Source: Anaerolineales bacterium (GTDB lineage: Bacteria > Chloroflexota > Anaerolineae > Anaerolineales > Villigracilaceae). From it: a stretch of 64,000 bases of DNA. Position 1 is the first letter of the stretch, and each line of letters begins with the position of its first letter. Location of the stretch: the NCBI GenBank assembly GCA_025056175.1, contig JANWWK010000004.1, positions 48,436-112,435 of the forward strand, written 5' to 3'. Under the pieces are notes generated by a model. It was not told where the DNA came from. It saw nothing but the letters and a program-made list of their open reading frames with translations, and searched no databases. The position numbers were made by a program, and so were the translations under genes. This document shows, in pieces, positions 61,953-64,000 of the stretch.

Positions 61953-63689
61953 ATGACCCGTAAACTTCACTTTCTCTTTGCTCTGTTGACGCTGCTCAGC
62001 CTGGTATTGAGTGCGTGCGGCGCCCCGGCAGTTGCCACGCAAGAACCGGTAGTCGCTCCGCCGACCGAAGTCCCACCGACTCCTGTGCCACCGACCCCCA
62101 CGCCTGAGCCGGCGCCCGATGCGCAGGCGCTCTTTGCCGAACTGGTCGCCAGCCTGCCTGCTGATAAGGGCTATGGCACGGTGCAGGCCGTGAAACTCAA
62201 CGAGGAATTGGCCGAGAAGCCGCTCTTCCTGCTGGATGTGCGCGAAGCCGCTGAAGCCGAAAAAGATGGCTACCTGAAAGGCGCCGTCAACATTCCCGTC
62301 CGCCAGCTGCTCGATAACCTGGATAAACTCCCTGGGCTGGATGAACCTATCGTCATCTACTGTGCTTCGGGGCATCGCGGCGGCGTGGCGATGGCGGCCC
62401 TCAAACTGCTGGGCTATACCAACGTCCGCAATCTGGCGGGCGGCCTGAACGCCTGGAAGAAAGCCAGCCTGCCGGTGGAAAGCGGTAAACCCGCCGAAGC
62501 GGCCAGCCTGAGCAAGCCGATTGTGGCCGACAAGCCGCTGTATGACATGCTGAAGGGCTTCTTTGCCGAAATGCCCGATGACTATTACGCCATCAAGGCC
62601 GATAAACTCAACGAAGCGCTGGCCGAGAAAGCCCCTGTGTTGCTCGACGTGCGCACGGCAGCGGAATTTGAGAAAGACGGCCACCTGGCCGATGCACTCA
62701 ACATTCCCTTGCAGGAACTCTTTAAGAGCGTCGAAAAATTGCCCGCCAAAGATACGCCCATCGTGATTTACTGCGTCTCCGGGCATCGCGGCTCGATTGC
62801 GATGATGGGCCTGCGCCTGATGGGGTACACCAACGTCCGCAACCTGGCCGGTGGCCTGAACGCCTGGAAAGCCGCCAAATTGCCGGTGGTGGGCTGGGTG
62901 GATTGGCCTTCGACGTATGCCGACTTCCTGACCAACCTGCCCGCCGACCAGGGTTACTACACCATCACGGCTGCCAAACTCAACGAACTGCTGGCCGATA
63001 AGCCGCCCTTTATCCTGGATGTGCGTGAAGCAGCGGAAGTGGAATCCACTGGCTACATTGCCGGTACGGTCAACATTCCCGTCCGCGAGGTCTTGAAGAA
63101 CCTGGATAAATTGCCTGCCCAGGACGCGAAAATTGTCGTTGCCTGCGCTTCGGGGCATCGCGGCGCGATGGTCATGATGGCTCTGCGGCTGCTTGGCTAT
63201 CAGGATGTGGTCAACCTGGCGGGTGGTATCAACGGCTGGAAGAAGGCCGAACTGCCGCTGGAACCCGGCAAACCGGCTGCCGCTGCTCCGACCGGTGCGA
63301 CCCCGAATGTGGATAAGACCCGCCTGACCGGTCTGGATGCTTATCTGAGCGCCCTGCCCGAAGGCTTCTTCACCGTCAAAGCCCCGGACCTGAACGCTGA
63401 ACTTGGCTCTGGCACGAAACCCTTCATTGTAGATGTCCGCACGGCGGAAGAATTGACGAAAGACGGCTACATCGAAGGCGCGCTTAACATCCCCATCAAC
63501 GAACTGCCCGCGCGCCTGGCGGAATTGCCCAAAGATAAAGCCACGCCGATTGTCATCCTGTGCAAGTCGGGTCATCGCGGTTCGCTCGCTCTGGTGTATC
63601 TGCAATCGCTGGGTTATACCAACGTCCGCAACCTGGCCGGGGGCATGAACGCCTGGATTGCTGCTGAACTGCCAGTTGTAAAGCAGTAA
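61953..63689 (+). CDS. Lipoprotein with four rhodanese domains (ExtH-like)
   Basis: Exported lipoprotein of 578 residues. Signal peptide with lipobox LSAC (Cys22) and a Pro/Thr linker, then four rhodanese-like domains. Each has a complete active-site loop: CASGHRGG (Cys137), CVSGHRGS (Cys274), CASGHRGA (Cys398) and CKSGHRGS (Cys537). Each also ends with a repeated NVRNLAGG(L/M)NAW-type helix (VVNLAGGINGW in domain 3). All four cysteines are intact, so it may carry persulfide or perselenide. It is 33 bp after the cytochrome gene with an AAAGGAGAAG ribosome site. The pairing recalls the rhodanese lipoprotein ExtH of Geobacter ext clusters; this is memory, not a search result. Confidence 0.88.
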   Translation: MTRKLHFLFALLTLLSLVLSACGAPAVATQEPVVAPPTEVPPTPVPPTPTPEPAPDAQALFAELVASLPADKGYGTVQAVKLNEELAEKPLFLLDVREAAEAEKDGYLKGAVNIPVRQLLDNLDKLPGLDEPIVIYCASGHRGGVAMAALKLLGYTNVRNLAGGLNAWKKASLPVESGKPAEAASLSKPIVADKPLYDMLKGFFAEMPDDYYAIKADKLNEALAEKAPVLLDVRTAAEFEKDGHLADALNIPLQELFKSVEKLPAKDTPIVIYCVSGHRGSIAMMGLRLMGYTNVRNLAGGLNAWKAAKLPVVGWVDWPSTYADFLTNLPADQGYYTITAAKLNELLADKPPFILDVREAAEVESTGYIAGTVNIPVREVLKNLDKLPAQDAKIVVACASGHRGAMVMMALRLLGYQDVVNLAGGINGWKKAELPLEPGKPAAAAPTGATPNVDKTRLTGLDAYLSALPEGFFTVKAPDLNAELGSGTKPFIVDVRTAEELTKDGYIEGALNIPINELPARLAELPKDKATPIVILCKSGHRGSLALVYLQSLGYTNVRNLAGGMNAWIAAELPVVKQ

Positions 63690-63709
63690 ACGGTTCTCGC
63701 TCTATGCCG

Positions 63710-63739
63710 ACGGGCTGCCTATCCTGGGCAGCCCGTTTT
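63710..63739 (+). terminator. Terminator after rhodanese gene
   Basis: Stem ACGGGCTGCC (63710-63719) with GGCAGCCCGT (63727-63736), 7-nt loop, followed by TTT and more T/G-rich sequence. It closes the cytochrome-rhodanese operon at least partly. Confidence 0.8.
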
Positions 63740-63870
63740 GGTTGGGTTACATTACCGTTTTCAGGCAACGGGTTGCGTTAAAGCTTCGTTGCGTGCAGAA
63801 AGGGGGATTGCCGGATGTACGAAAGTGAAGCAAAATACCCCTTGTCTGCTTGTTTGAGCAGTCATTTGCC

Positions 63871-64000
63871 ATGAAACCATTTCTTCGTGCGTTCTTATTT
63901 CTCTCCCTGATTGCTGTTTTGCTCATCGCCTGTTCTGGGGCATTGCCTGCTGCCACGCAGACTGTTTTGCCGCCGTTGACCGCTTACGCAACCCGCACGC
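63871..64000 (+). CDS. Lipoprotein, 3' end outside window
   Basis: The window ends 43 codons into this frame. It encodes a signal peptide (FLRAFLFLSLIAVLLIAC) with lipobox LIAC, so it is a lipoprotein with Cys21 as anchor, followed by Ala/Thr/Pro-rich sequence. Not enough is visible to name it. It is the third consecutive lipoprotein gene at this end, after the terminator. Confidence 0.7.
   Translation, partial: MKPFLRAFLFLSLIAVLLIACSGALPAATQTVLPPLTAYATRT

Noticed and set aside
61425..63605. Very long open frame antisense to the tetra-rhodanese gene
   Set aside because: It mirrors the repeated rhodanese codons on the other strand, has no recognisable domain, and the plus-strand gene has a lipobox, a ribosome site and four clear active-site motifs.

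Overview
The window is GC-rich bacterial chromosome, almost fully coding, with no tRNA, rRNA, CRISPR array or insertion sequence that I could recognise. The gene set points to the phylum Chloroflexota, most likely class Anaerolineae. Supporting features are many lipoproteins with Thr/Pro linkers, TrmFO, an isopentenyl phosphate kinase, a long formate-THF ligase that resembles the eukaryotic type, a fused CrtYc/Yd-like lycopene cyclase, a LacI-sensor/AraC hybrid kinase beside a CUT1 sugar transporter, and heptanucleotide repeat spacers. This placement is inferred from gene content, not from a marker-gene tree.

Layout: 1-9.1 kb is a light/UV-protection and carotenoid island (MFS exporter end, CrtI-like oxidoreductase, DICT-like protein, UV-damage endonuclease, SDR, photolyase, P450, lycopene cyclase). 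Heptamer repeat arrays lie between and inside its genes. 9.2-20.4 kb is a complete beta-glucan cassette: cytosolic hybrid sensor/AraC regulator, ABC importer without ATPase, GH16 lipoprotein and a very large GH94/149/161-like phosphorylase. A two-site AraC-type operator sits in front of the transporter. 20.5-29.5 kb holds YggS and a minus-strand series (DUF92, PH-like membrane protein, DegT, P-loop kinase, RCK channel, PP2C, methyltransferase, hydrolase, DUF3592, PHP).

29.6-34.9 kb is a plus-strand operon of two Band-7-like membrane proteins plus pseudouridine catabolism (psuK, psuG). 34.9-40.6 kb has a degenerate class III cyclase, a TP-repeat membrane protein, isopentenyl phosphate kinase, fhs and rsmD. 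40.7-47.8 kb is a tightly overlapping minus-strand operon running from UDP-glucuronate decarboxylase to a UroD-like protein; two further minus-strand lipoproteins follow to 50.1 kb. 50.2-54.3 kb carries scpB, fabF, fabH, tatA and a hydrolase; then trmFO and a three-gene phosphorelay.

The most interesting part is the right end (59.3-64 kb). A LysR gene whose 3' end is built from an 83-bp repeat diverges from a dodecaheme c-type cytochrome lipoprotein. That cytochrome is interrupted by an in-frame TGA, and a hairpin at the distance expected of a bacterial SECIS element follows it. This suggests selenocysteine at residue 85. A lipoprotein with four intact rhodanese domains follows, then the start of another lipoprotein, and a perfect CRP-type palindrome lies just upstream. 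The cytochrome plus rhodanese pairing recalls the Geobacter ext gene clusters (from memory, not checked). It may be an extracytoplasmic electron-transfer or chalcogen-oxyanion system.
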